DNA of 64,000 nucleotides from Saccharopolyspora endophytica (lineage in GTDB: Bacteria; Actinomycetota; Actinomycetes; Mycobacteriales; Pseudonocardiaceae): NCBI RefSeq assembly GCF_018070075.1, contig NZ_JAGPXE010000002.1, forward strand, positions 620,001 through 684,000, written 5' to 3'. Below, one piece after another: positions 28,488 to 39,381 of the stretch; positions within the stretch are counted from its first letter, which is position 1, and every line of letters starts with the position of its first letter. The translations under genes and the position numbers were made by a program. The notes beneath the pieces are model-generated. The model was given only the letters and a program-made list of their open reading frames with translations, made no database searches and was not told the origin of the DNA.

Positions 28488-29237
28488 CTACGCCTCCTTC
28501 TCGCGGCCGAACTCGGCGCGGATCTCGTCCGACACCCCGGTGAGGTTGAGCTCGAAGGTGAAGCCCTGCTCGAACCGGTAGCTGCGGTTGACGTCCACCG
28601 GGTCGATGCCGTTGAGCGCGGCCTTGGCCTTGCGGATCACCAGCGGGTTCTTGGCCGCGATGTCGGCGGCCACCTCCAGCGCGGCGTCCAGGAGTCCTTC
28701 GCGCCCGACGACCGCGTGCACCGAACCGAACTCGGCCAGCTGCTGCGCGGTGGCCGTCTTCCCGGTGTAGAACATGGCGCGCATCATGTGCTGCGGCACC
28801 AGGCGGGACAGGTGCGTGGCAGCGCCGAGGGCTCCTCTGTCCACCTCCGGCAGGCCGAAGGTCGCGTCGTCGCTGGCGACGATCACGTCGGAGTTGCCGA
28901 CCAGGCCGATGCCGCCGCCCACGCAGAACCCCTGCACCGCGCTGATCACCGGCACCGGGCACTCGTAGACGGCCTTGAACGCCTCGTAGCAGCCGTTGTT
29001 GACGGCGACGAGCTTGTCGTGGCCGGGGTCGGCGGCCAGTTCCTTGATGTCCACACCCGCGTTGAAGCCGCGTCCCTCGGCGCGCAGCACCACGACCCGG
29101 GTCTGCGGATCGGCACCGCTGTCGCGCAGCGCCTCGGCGAGGTCGAACCAGCCCTTGACCGGCAGTGCGTTCACCGGTGGGTGGTCGACGGTGAGGACGA
29201 CGATTCCGCTGTCCCGCCGTTCGATTTGCGTGCCCAT
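28488..29237 (-). CDS. echA20: Enoyl-CoA hydratase-family ring-opening enzyme EchA20
   Basis: This 249-residue crotonase-fold enzyme is predicted to hydrolytically open a ring of the bicyclic HIP-derived CoA ester, producing the IpdAB substrate. Motifs are DHPPVNALPVKGWFDLAEAL, the oxyanion hole AEGRGFNAGVDIKEL, VQGFCVGGGIGLVGNSDVIV, and the active-site region FGLPEVDRGALGAATHLSRL. It closely follows Rv3550. ATG at 29237 was chosen because the crotonase domain begins there and the KstR2-type site lies 12 bases upstream. It is the first gene of the ipd operon. Confidence 0.92.
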   Translation of the reverse strand: MGTQIERRDSGIVVLTVDHPPVNALPVKGWFDLAEALRDSGADPQTRVVVLRAEGRGFNAGVDIKELAADPGHDKLVAVNNGCYEAFKAVYECPVPVISAVQGFCVGGGIGLVGNSDVIVASDDATFGLPEVDRGALGAATHLSRLVPQHMMRAMFYTGKTATAQQLAEFGSVHAVVGREGLLDAALEVAADIAAKNPLVIRKAKAALNGIDPVDVNRSYRFEQGFTFELNLTGVSDEIRAEFGREKEA

Positions 29238-29249
29238 GCCACCTGCCAA

Positions 29250-29263
29250 ACCTAGCACTTGTT
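29250..29263. promoter_or_regulatory. KstR2-type operator between echA20 and SDR gene
   Basis: ACCTAGCACTTGTT matches AnCAAGnnCTTGnT with one mismatch. It sits in the 94-base divergent spacer and could control the ipd operon (minus) and the SDR genes (plus). Confidence 0.7.
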
Positions 29264-29331
29264 TGGTTGGCTTGTTACCGTAGCAACACCGCAGGACACC
29301 CCGCCAGGGGCGAGAACGCAGGGAGCGGCGG

Positions 29332-30084
29332 ATGGGCATCGAGATCGACCTCACCGGCCGGGTCGTGCTGGTGACGGGGGGAACGCGGGGCCTCGGCGCG
29401 GGCATCGCCGAGACGTTCCTGCGCGCCGGGGCGGAGGTCCACGTCTGCGCCCGCACACCCGTCGACGAGCTGCCCTCGCACGGTTCGGCCACCGCACACT
29501 TCGCGCAGGTCGACGTCCGGGAGAGCGAGCAGGTCGCCGAGCTGATCGGCAACATCCGGCAGCGCTCCGGGCGGCTGGACGTGCTGGTCAACAACGCGGG
29601 TGGCACTCCGGTCGCCGACACCGCCGGCACGTCGATCCGGTTGCACCGCAAGGTGGTCGAGCTGAACCTGATCGCGCCGCTGCTGCTCGCTCAGCACGCG
29701 CGGGACGCGCTCGTGGAGTCCGGGGGCTCGGTCATCAACATCAGCAGCGTCTCCGGTCGTCGTCCCTCACCCGGCACCGCGGCCTACGGAGCCGCCAAGG
29801 CGGGTCTGGACAACCTCACCGGCACGCTCGCCCAGGAACTCGCACCCGACGTGCGCGTCAACGGCGTGGTCGTGGGCCTGGTCCGCTCGGAGGACCAGGC
29901 CGACCACTACGGCGAGGCGGACCTGAGCTCGATCGTCCCCATGGGACGCCTGGCCGAGCCGTCCGACGTCGGCAACGCCTGCCTCTTCCTGGCTTCACCG
30001 CTGGCCTCGTACGTCACCGGTTCGACGCTCACCGTCGACGGTGGAGGCGAACGAACGGCCTACCTCAACGCAATCCGCTCCTGA
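29332..30084 (+). CDS. Short-chain dehydrogenase/reductase, Rv3549c-like
   Basis: This is a 250-residue classical SDR. The cofactor motif VTGGTRGLGAG is near residue 15; DVRESEQVAELIGN, NNAGG and the active site NISSVSGRR...YGAAKAG (Tyr-x3-Lys) follow. The C-terminus SYVTGSTLTVDGGGERTAYL is standard. It is divergent from echA20 and shares its KstR2-type site. By position it corresponds to Rv3549c, which is KstR2-regulated but without a settled reaction. It is separated from the next SDR by a 281-base repeat-rich spacer. Confidence 0.85.
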   Translation: MGIEIDLTGRVVLVTGGTRGLGAGIAETFLRAGAEVHVCARTPVDELPSHGSATAHFAQVDVRESEQVAELIGNIRQRSGRLDVLVNNAGGTPVADTAGTSIRLHRKVVELNLIAPLLLAQHARDALVESGGSVINISSVSGRRPSPGTAAYGAAKAGLDNLTGTLAQELAPDVRVNGVVVGLVRSEDQADHYGEADLSSIVPMGRLAEPSDVGNACLFLASPLASYVTGSTLTVDGGGERTAYLNAIRS

Positions 30085-30126
30085 CCACAACAACCCCGAG
30101 CCCGGCACCCTCCCCACGGACCCCCC

Positions 30127-30305
30127 GATTTCAGTGGAAGTTCGGGACAGGGGCGGGGTTCCGGATTTCAGTGGAAGTTCGGGACAGGGGCGGGGTTCCG
30201 GATTTCAGTGGAAGTTCGGGACAGGGGCGGGGTTCCGGATTTCAGTGGAAACCCGGGTCCTGGTTTCAGTGGAAACCCGGGTCCTGATTTCCACTGAAAT
30301 CCGGG
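30127..30305. repeat. Tandem 37-bp repeats of the GATTTCAGTGGAA family
   Basis: Three consecutive 37-base units start at 30127, 30164 and 30201, each beginning GATTTCAGTGGAAGTTCGGG. Two shorter units follow at 30238 and 30263 (TTTCAGTGGAAACCCGGGTC). An inverted unit (GATTTCCACTGAAATCC) begins at 30286 and can pair with the direct units. The array fills the gap between two co-oriented SDR genes. Confidence 0.92.
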
Positions 30306-30365
30306 GTGGGGTGGGTTGGCAGACGCCGGTGTTGGGTGCCGGCAACGACTTTTAGGAGGACGAAC

Positions 30366-31265
30366 GTGATCTGTGAGGACAGGGTCGTCATCGTGACCGG
30401 GGGTGCGCGCGGACTCGGCCGGGCGCACGCCGTGGAGTTCGCGCGGCAGGGGGCGAAGGTCGTCGTGAACGACATCGGGGTGCAGTTGGACGGCAGCGGG
30501 GGTGACGGGTCCGCGGCCGCGGAGGTCGCCGACGAGATCCGGGCCCTCGGCGGTGAGGCCGAGGTGCACGGGGCCGACGTCGCGGACTGGGGTCAGGCGC
30601 GGGAGCTCGTGGAGTTCGCCGTCGAGCGGTTCGGGCGGTTGGACGTGCTGGTCAACAACGCCGGGTTCGTGCGCGACCGGATGTTCGTCAACATCGCCGA
30701 GGACGAGTGGGACCAGGTCATCCGCGTCCACCTCAAGGGCCACGCCGCCACCATGCGGCACGCCGCGCAGCACTGGCGCGACCGCGCCAAGGCGGGCGAG
30801 GTGGTGCAGGCGCGGATCATCAACACCACCTCGGGCGCGGGCCTGCTCGGCAGCATCGGCCAGACCAACTACGCCGCGGCCAAGGCCGGGATCATCGCGC
30901 TCACCCTCAACACCGCCGCCGAACTCTCCCGCTACGGCGTCACCGTCAACGCCATCGCACCGTCGGCGCGCACCCGCATGACCGAGACCGTCTTCGCCGA
31001 CATGATGGCCCAGCCGGACCAGGGATTCGACGACATGGCGCCGGAAAACGTCTCACCGCTGGTGGCCTGGCTCGGCAGCGCCGACTCCGCCGAGGTCACC
31101 GGCCGGGTCTTCGAGGTCGCCGGTGGCGACATCACCGTCGGAACCGGCTGGACCCGAGGACCGTCGCGCGATGCGGGCCGACGCTGGGACGCCGGCGAAC
31201 TCGGCCCCGTGGTGGCGGAACTGCTCGCCAAGGCCCCCGTTCCCGACCCCGTCTACGGCACCTGA
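30366..31265 (+). CDS. Short-chain dehydrogenase/reductase, Rv3548c-like
   Basis: This 299-residue SDR is of the longer type seen in peroxisomal multifunctional proteins. It has IVTGGARGLGRAHAVEFARQ, VNNAGFVRDRMF, INTTSGAGLLGSIGQ and YAAAKAG with Tyr-x3-Lys. The extended C-terminus (ITVGTGWTRGPSRDAGRRWD) is typical of Rv3548c-like proteins. The GTG start at 30366 is preceded by AGGAGGA; a longer reading enters the repeat array and is rejected. It is likely a 3-hydroxyacyl-CoA dehydrogenase in steroid or acyl-CoA breakdown. Confidence 0.85.
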   Translation: MICEDRVVIVTGGARGLGRAHAVEFARQGAKVVVNDIGVQLDGSGGDGSAAAEVADEIRALGGEAEVHGADVADWGQARELVEFAVERFGRLDVLVNNAGFVRDRMFVNIAEDEWDQVIRVHLKGHAATMRHAAQHWRDRAKAGEVVQARIINTTSGAGLLGSIGQTNYAAAKAGIIALTLNTAAELSRYGVTVNAIAPSARTRMTETVFADMMAQPDQGFDDMAPENVSPLVAWLGSADSAEVTGRVFEVAGGDITVGTGWTRGPSRDAGRRWDAGELGPVVAELLAKAPVPDPVYGT

Positions 31266-31320
31266 GGAAGCGGAGTGGTACATCTCTTTGAAGAAGTTCG
31301 TCAAAACTCGGAGGACAGCG

Positions 31321-32349
31321 GTGAGCGATCGGCACGCGTGGATCGAGCCCGGCGTGGAACAGGTCGGGCCCGGCGTGCACCGGATTCCGCTGCCGCTGCC
31401 CAACGACGGACTCCGGGCGGTCAACGTCTACGCCATCGAGGACTCCGACGGGCTGGTGCTCATCGACTCCGGCTGGGCGCTGGAAGAAGCACGCACCCAG
31501 CTGGAGAAGGGTCTCGGCGAGATCGGCTACGACTTCGCCGACGTGCAGCGGTTCCTGGTGACCCACGTGCACCGCGACCACTACACGCTCGCGGTGCAGC
31601 TGCGCCGCACCTTCGGCTCCAAGATCAGCCTCGGCGCCGGTGAGCAGCCCACGATGGACGCGATCCTCCGAGGCGGCACCGAACTCGCCGAGATGCGGCG
31701 GCTGCAGCGCTGGGGTGCGCAGGAGCTGCTCGGCAAGCTCGCGGAGGCCTACGGCGGCGCACCGCCGGAGCGCAAGGGGGAGAACCCCTACGAGCAGCCG
31801 GACGAGTGGCTGCACGGCAAGGTCGAGATTCCGCTGGGGTCGCGCACCCTGCTCGCCGTGCCGACACCCGGGCACACCCGGGGACACGTGGTGTTCCTCG
31901 ACGCCGACTCCTCGACGCTGTTCTCCGGCGACCACATCCTGCCGCACATCACGCCCTCGATCGGCGTCGAATCGGCGCGCCCGGAACTGCCGCTCGGCGA
32001 CTTCCTGGACTCGCTGCGGCTCATGCAGACCTACCCGGACCTGCGGTTGCTGCCCGCGCACGGGCCCGTCGGCGGCAGCTCCCACCAGCGCATCGACGAG
32101 CTGCTGCGCCATCACGACGAGCGCCTGCAGCAGACGGCCGAGGTCGTCCGCGACGGCGCGGGAACCGCCTACGAGGCGGCCCTCAAGCTCGGCTGGACGC
32201 GGCGCGACAAGGACTTCGCCGACCTCGACCTGTTCAACCAGGTGCTGGCGGTCGGCGAGACGAGCGCGCACCTCGACCTCCTGGTCACGCGCGGCGAACT
32301 CACCGCCACCGCGAACGATGATGTCGTGGAGTACTCAGGCCAGCAGTAG
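31321..32349 (+). CDS. MBL-fold metallohydrolase
   Basis: This is a 342-residue metallo-beta-lactamase-fold hydrolase. The dinuclear metal site is visible: THVHRDHY (His82, His84, Asp86, His87), GHTRGHVVF, LFSGDHILPH and LLPAHGP. A C-terminal helical region of about 90 residues resembles the extension seen in lactonase/LACTB2-like proteins. GTG at 31321 has GAGGA five bases upstream. It follows the SDR gene by 55 bases in the same direction, and its 3' end overlaps convergent kstR by 15 bases. It may be a CoA-thioesterase or lactonase that clears a steroid intermediate; the substrate is unknown. Confidence 0.85.
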   Translation: MSDRHAWIEPGVEQVGPGVHRIPLPLPNDGLRAVNVYAIEDSDGLVLIDSGWALEEARTQLEKGLGEIGYDFADVQRFLVTHVHRDHYTLAVQLRRTFGSKISLGAGEQPTMDAILRGGTELAEMRRLQRWGAQELLGKLAEAYGGAPPERKGENPYEQPDEWLHGKVEIPLGSRTLLAVPTPGHTRGHVVFLDADSSTLFSGDHILPHITPSIGVESARPELPLGDFLDSLRLMQTYPDLRLLPAHGPVGGSSHQRIDELLRHHDERLQQTAEVVRDGAGTAYEAALKLGWTRRDKDFADLDLFNQVLAVGETSAHLDLLVTRGELTATANDDVVEYSGQQ

Positions 32350-32943
32350 CCGCACGGTCAGTTCGAGCCGGTTGGACACGTCGGTGGCCGAGGCGCGGCG
32401 GGTCACCCACGCGACCAGGTTGGACAGCCAGACGTCGCCGATGACCCGCGCGATCGCCCGCTGCTCCTCGGTGGGCTCGTCGGGTGTCATGGCCTGGGTG
32501 AACAGCTGCTCCATCAGCAGCGCCACGGTGTCGACCTCGTTGGCCACCGAGGTGTCGGCGAACATGAACGCCCTGGTCATCGCCTCGGTCAGCTCCGGGT
32601 TGCGCTGGAGCTGGCGGGTGGTGCGGTTGAGCACGTGCAGCACCCGGTCGTAGGGCGTGTCGCCGGGGATCTTCGAGCGGTCCATCTTCTCCTGCTCGCG
32701 CGCGAACTCCCGCGCCAAGCCGACCACCAACAGGTGAATCTTGGAGGGGAAGTAGCGGTACAGGGTGCCCAGTGCGACATCGGCCTTCTCGGCGACCGCG
32801 CGCATCTGCACCGCGTCGTAACCGCCCTTGCTGGCCAGCGCGATGGTGGCGTCGATGATGCGCTTGCGCCGCTCGGCCTGCGCCGTGGTGCCGGTGTTGC
32901 TGCCGCCCCGGAGCGCTTCCAGCACGTTCTGCGAGCTTTCCAT
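32335..32943 (-). CDS. kstR: TetR-family repressor KstR
   Basis: This 202-residue TetR repressor controls sterol side-chain and A/B-ring genes. The DNA-binding domain RRKRIIDATIALASKGGYDA then VQMRAVAEKADVALGTLYRY and FPSKIHLLVVGLAREF closely matches M. tuberculosis KstR (Rv3574). So does the C-terminal VIGDVWLSNLVAWVTRRASA. In mycobacteria it is released by 3-oxo-cholestenoyl-CoA-type ligands. ATG at 32943 has AAGGAG upstream; a longer reading to 33015 is possible but unsupported. It is divergent from the glycosyltransferase, with a KstR-like site at 33060 that suggests autoregulation. Confidence 0.94.
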   Translation of the reverse strand: MESSQNVLEALRGGSNTGTTAQAERRKRIIDATIALASKGGYDAVQMRAVAEKADVALGTLYRYFPSKIHLLVVGLAREFAREQEKMDRSKIPGDTPYDRVLHVLNRTTRQLQRNPELTEAMTRAFMFADTSVANEVDTVALLMEQLFTQAMTPDEPTEEQRAIARVIGDVWLSNLVAWVTRRASATDVSNRLELTVRLLLA

Positions 32944-33059
32944 GGGCGGGGCTCTCCTTGAACAGTCGACGGACATCAGGTGACGGCGAAGCGTGTTCGT
33001 CGCCACGCGACTCATCGTGCGGGGCTACCAACGGGTTAAGGTAAGCGGGTTACCTCGAC

Positions 33060-33073
33060 CGAAACATGTTCCA
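33060..33073. promoter_or_regulatory. KstR-like operator between kstR and glycosyltransferase
   Basis: CGAAACATGTTCCA matches TnnAACnnGTTnnA with one mismatch (first base). It lies in the 171-base divergent spacer and could serve kstR autoregulation and/or the cassette that starts at 33115. Confidence 0.65.
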
Positions 33074-33114
33074 GTCTACCCAGCCCGCGGCCCCCGGGCA
33101 GTGTGAGGTGAATC

Positions 33115-34371
33115 GTGCGGATCGCGTTGCTTTCCTATCGAAGCAAGCCGCATTGCGGCGGACAGGGTGTCTACGTCCGCTACCTCAGCCGCGGCCTCGC
33201 CGAGCTGGGACATCACGTCGAGGTGTTCTCCGGTCAGCCCTACCCGGACCTGGACCCCGGCGTGGACCTGACGCCCGTGGACAGCCTCGACCTCTACAAC
33301 GACGACGACCCGTTCCGCACCCCGCACTGGCGCGAGCTGCGCGACCACATCGACCTGCTCGAGGTCGGCACCATGTGGACCGCGGGGTTCCCCGAACCGA
33401 TGACGTTCAGCATGCGCGCGGCGCGGCTGCTCAAGGCCCGCTCGCACGAGTTCGACGTGGTGCACGACAACCAGTGCCTCGGTTCGGGTCTGCTCTCCCT
33501 GCAGCGCGCCGGGATTCCGCTGGTCGCCACCGTCCACCACCCGATCACCCACGATCGCCGGGTCGACCTCGCCGCTGCCAAGGGCTGGCGCAAGCTCACC
33601 GTGCACCGCTGGTACGGCTTCACCCGGATGCAGGCCCGCGTCGCCCGCCAGATCCCGCAGCTGCTGACCGTGTCGCAGAACTCCGCGGACGACATCCGCG
33701 AGGACTTCGGGGTCAGCCCCGAGCAGCTGCGCGTCGTGCCGCTGGGCGTGGACGCCGATGTGTTCAAGCCCCCGGCCAAGCCGCGCGTTCCCGGTCGCAT
33801 CGTGGCCATGGCCAGCGCCGACACCCCGATGAAGGGCGTCGGCACGCTGCTGGAGGCCGTCGCGAAGCTGCGCACCGAACGCGAGGTCGAGCTGGTGCTG
33901 GTCAGCAAGCTGACCCCCGGCGGGCCGACCGAGCAGCGCATCGAGGAGCTGGCCATCGGCGACGTGGTGCGCACCGTCAAGGGCATCAGCGACGAGGAGC
34001 TGGCCGAGCTGCTGGGTTCCGCCGAGGTCGCGAGCGTGCCCTCGCTCTACGAGGGGTTCTCGCTGCCGACCGTGGAGGCGATGGCCTGCGGCACGCCGCT
34101 GGTCGCCAGCCGCGCCGGTGCGATCCCCGAGGTCGTCGGGCCCGACGGGGAGTGCGCCGACCTGGTGCCGCCGGGCGACGCCGAAGCGCTGGCCGAGGCG
34201 CTGGCCCGGCAGCTGGACTCGCCGGAGCATCGCGCCCGGCTCGGCGCCAACGGGCGCGAGCGAGTGCTGGCCCGCTACAGCTGGAAATCCGTGGCAGCGG
34301 CGACCGTCGACTGCTACGCCGAAGCGATCTCGCGCAGCCCGCGCGGTGGGAAGGGAGCAACGCGTTGCTGA
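33115..34371 (+). CDS. GT4-type glycosyltransferase
   Basis: This 418-residue GT-B glycosyltransferase of family 4 is predicted to transfer a sugar from a nucleotide-sugar donor. The N-terminal acceptor domain has the Gly-rich loop HCGGQGVYVRYLSRGLAELG. The C-terminal donor domain has the E-x7-E motif with Glu313 and Glu321 in YEGFSLPTVEAMACGTPLVA. GTG at 33115 has GAGGTGA upstream. It overlaps the methyltransferase by seven bases and begins a four-gene cassette inserted between kstR and fadE34. The acceptor is unknown; a lipid or terpenoid-like molecule is a reasonable guess from the neighbours. Confidence 0.85.
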   Translation: MRIALLSYRSKPHCGGQGVYVRYLSRGLAELGHHVEVFSGQPYPDLDPGVDLTPVDSLDLYNDDDPFRTPHWRELRDHIDLLEVGTMWTAGFPEPMTFSMRAARLLKARSHEFDVVHDNQCLGSGLLSLQRAGIPLVATVHHPITHDRRVDLAAAKGWRKLTVHRWYGFTRMQARVARQIPQLLTVSQNSADDIREDFGVSPEQLRVVPLGVDADVFKPPAKPRVPGRIVAMASADTPMKGVGTLLEAVAKLRTEREVELVLVSKLTPGGPTEQRIEELAIGDVVRTVKGISDEELAELLGSAEVASVPSLYEGFSLPTVEAMACGTPLVASRAGAIPEVVGPDGECADLVPPGDAEALAEALARQLDSPEHRARLGANGRERVLARYSWKSVAAATVDCYAEAISRSPRGGKGATRC

Positions 34372-35087
34372 CGGTGGACTTCGACAGGCTCGGTGTGCGG
34401 CCGGGACAGCGGGTGCTGGACCTGGGTTGCGGCGGTGGCCGGCACGCCTTCGAGCTGTACCGGCGCGGCACCGACATCACCGCCTTCGACCAGGACGTCG
34501 AAGAGCTGGAGAACGTCGCCGCGATGTTCGCCGCGATGAAGGACGAGGGCGAGGTGCCCGAGGGCGCCAAGGCCCAGACGGTCTCCGGTGACGCGCTGGC
34601 CCTGCCGTTCGCCGACGGCGAGTTCGACGTCGTCATCGCCTCGGAGATCATGGAGCACATCCCCGAGGACGAGAAGGCGATGCGCGAGCTCGTCCGCGTG
34701 GTCAAGCCGGGCGGACGCGTCGTGGTCACCGTCCCGCGCGCCTGGCCGGAGCGGATCTGCTGGGCGCTGTCCGACGAGTACCACCAGGTCGAGGGCGGCC
34801 ACGTGCGGATCTACTCCGCCGACGAGCTGATCGGCAAGCTCACCGACGCCGGGCTGCGCTACGCCTTCCGCGACTACGCGCACGCGCTGCACTCGCCGTA
34901 CTGGTGGATCAAGTGCGCGGTGGGCACCGACAACAACGATCACCCGCTGGCCAAGGCGTACCACGCGTTCCTGGTGTGGGACATGATGAAGGCGCCGTGG
35001 ATCTCGCGGACCGCGGAGCAGCTGCTCAACCCGGTCGCGGGCAAGAGCATCGCGATCTACCTGGGCAAACCTCGTGCCGGCGCCTGA
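34365..35087 (+). CDS. Class I SAM-dependent methyltransferase
   Basis: This is a 240-residue methyltransferase. Motif I is VLDLGCGGGRHAFEL (about residues 17-31). Motif II/III are visible in LPFADGEFDVVIASEIMEHI and ELVRVVKPGGRVVVTVPRAW. The start is probably TTG at 34365 with GGGAG seven bases upstream. It overlaps the glycosyltransferase stop by seven bases, and its own stop overlaps the next gene by 14 bases, showing tight coupling. The C-terminal part (YAHALHSPYWWIKCAVGTDN) is not a standard methyltransferase segment and may contact the substrate. Confidence 0.85.
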   Translation: MLTVDFDRLGVRPGQRVLDLGCGGGRHAFELYRRGTDITAFDQDVEELENVAAMFAAMKDEGEVPEGAKAQTVSGDALALPFADGEFDVVIASEIMEHIPEDEKAMRELVRVVKPGGRVVVTVPRAWPERICWALSDEYHQVEGGHVRIYSADELIGKLTDAGLRYAFRDYAHALHSPYWWIKCAVGTDNNDHPLAKAYHAFLVWDMMKAPWISRTAEQLLNPVAGKSIAIYLGKPRAGA

Positions 35088-36138
35088 GCTGCCGGGCGTC
35101 GTCTCCGCGGAGGCGCTCGTCCAGACCGGCAAGGCCATCGCGTCCGTTCAGCTCCCCTCGGGGGAGATCCCGTGGTTCCCGGGTGGTCACACCGACCCGT
35201 GGGACCACGTGGAGTGCGCGATGGCGCTGTCGGTGATCGGGCAGCTCGTGGAGGCGGAGCGGGCGTACGAGTGGCTGCGCGCCACCCAGCGCTCCGACGG
35301 CTCGTGGCCCCTTCAGGTGCGCGACGGCGTGGTCGAGGACGCCGGCGCCGACACCAACTACTGCGCCTACCCGGCGGTGGGCGTCTGGCACCACGTGCTG
35401 ATCACCGGCGACGAGGAGTTCGCCGAGCGGATGTGGCCGATGGTGCGCGACGCCATCGACTTCGTGCTCACCGCGCAGCACCGGCGCGGTGAGATCGACT
35501 GGGGCATCGGTGAAGCCGGTCCGACCGGTGAGGCGCTGCTGTCGGGCAGCTCCAGCATCCACCAGAGCCTGCGGTGCGCGCTGGCGCTGGCCGACCGCGT
35601 CGGCGTGCCGCAGCCGAGCTGGGAGGTGGCCGTCGGCCGCCTCGGGCACGCGCTGCGCAGGCATCCGGAGGCGTTCACGCCGAAGACCCGGTACTCGATG
35701 GACTGGTACTACCCGATCCTCGGCGGTGCCGTCCGGGGTGAGGCCGGGCTGCGGCGCATCGACGAGCGCTGGGACGACTTCGTCGTGGCGGACCTGGGCA
35801 TTCGCTGCGTCGACGACCACCCGTGGGTCACCGGCGCCGAGACCTGCGAGCTCGTGCTGGCCCTGGACGCCTTGGGCGAGCACGACCGAGCCGTGCAGCA
35901 GCTGGCCGCGATGCAGCACCTGCGGGACCCCGACGGTTCCTACTGGACGGGCTACGTCTTCGCGGATCAGAAGCGCTGGCCGGAGGAGCAGTCCTCCTGG
36001 ACCGCCGCGGCGGTCATCCTCGCTGCGGACGCCCTGACCCGAACCAGCCTGGGCAACGGCATCTTCCGAGGCGAAGAACTCCCCACCGGACTCCCGGTCG
36101 AGAACGCCGCCTGCTGCGAGTACGAACGCACCCGCTGA
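35074..36138 (+). CDS. Prenyltransferase / squalene-cyclase-like alpha-toroid protein
   Basis: This 354-residue protein has the repeating helical-pair pattern of the terpenoid cyclase/prenyltransferase alpha-toroid fold. Examples are ECAMALSVIGQLVEAERAYE, YEWLRATQRSDGSWPLQ and QLAAMQHLRDPDGSYWTG, which are QW-like repeats. There is no DxDD motif of squalene-hopene cyclases and no zinc-ligand set of protein prenyltransferases that I can identify. It may therefore be a binding protein or an unusual cyclase. GTG at 35074 overlaps the methyltransferase gene. It is the third gene of the cassette. Confidence 0.72.
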   Translation: MPAPELPGVVSAEALVQTGKAIASVQLPSGEIPWFPGGHTDPWDHVECAMALSVIGQLVEAERAYEWLRATQRSDGSWPLQVRDGVVEDAGADTNYCAYPAVGVWHHVLITGDEEFAERMWPMVRDAIDFVLTAQHRRGEIDWGIGEAGPTGEALLSGSSSIHQSLRCALALADRVGVPQPSWEVAVGRLGHALRRHPEAFTPKTRYSMDWYYPILGGAVRGEAGLRRIDERWDDFVVADLGIRCVDDHPWVTGAETCELVLALDALGEHDRAVQQLAAMQHLRDPDGSYWTGYVFADQKRWPEEQSSWTAAAVILAADALTRTSLGNGIFRGEELPTGLPVENAACCEYERTR

Positions 36139-36184
36139 CGCGGAGACACCCCACCCGACCGGCGAAAACCACCTGGTCGAGTGG

Positions 36185-36360
36185 GGTTTTTCCAATTTCG
36201 CGCGAAATTCGACCCGTCCGAACACCCTCACAATTTCGCGCGAAATTCGAATCCTCCCCCGCGCTCGGGCGTGTAGTGCCTGGTCAGGAGGTGTGGCTCG
36301 AATTTCGCGCGAAGTTCGAGCGTGAGGCTCGGAGCTCGAACTTCGCGCGAAATTGGAACG
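36185..36360. repeat. Palindromic repeat locus B (four AATTTCGCGCGAAATT-type cores)
   Basis: Perfect cores lie at 36194-36209 and 36232-36247. One-base variants lie at 36301-36316 and 36339-36354. The last two are inverted relative to each other and could form a long hairpin. The block sits between convergent genes of the cassette. The sequence from 36232 to about 36285 resembles that from 50867 to about 50920, including CGGGCGTGT and GTGCCTGGT. Confidence 0.9.
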
Positions 36361-36372
36361 GGTGGGTCGGGG

Positions 36373-39269
<2,897 letters not shown>

Positions 39270-39336
39270 TCGCTCCCGCGGTCGGCTCGCTCGTGCGTGC
39301 CGAGGCTTGCGCCGGAGCTTGCTCAGGCGGTAGAAG

Positions 39337-39350
39337 TAGAACAAGTTTCA
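39337..39350. promoter_or_regulatory. KstR operator upstream of the igr-type operon
   Basis: TAGAACAAGTTTCA matches TnnAACnnGTTnnA fully. It lies 31 bases before the chsE1 start. Confidence 0.82.
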
Positions 39351-39381
39351 CAACGTGGCCAGGGTTGGTCTAGGGGGCGGG

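Noticed and set aside
30127..30305. CRISPR-like array
   Set aside because: The 37-bp units are directly adjacent with no variable spacers, and there are no cas genes.
36185..36360. Group of tRNA or structured RNA genes
   Set aside because: Only simple palindromes; no cloverleaf or conserved RNA features.
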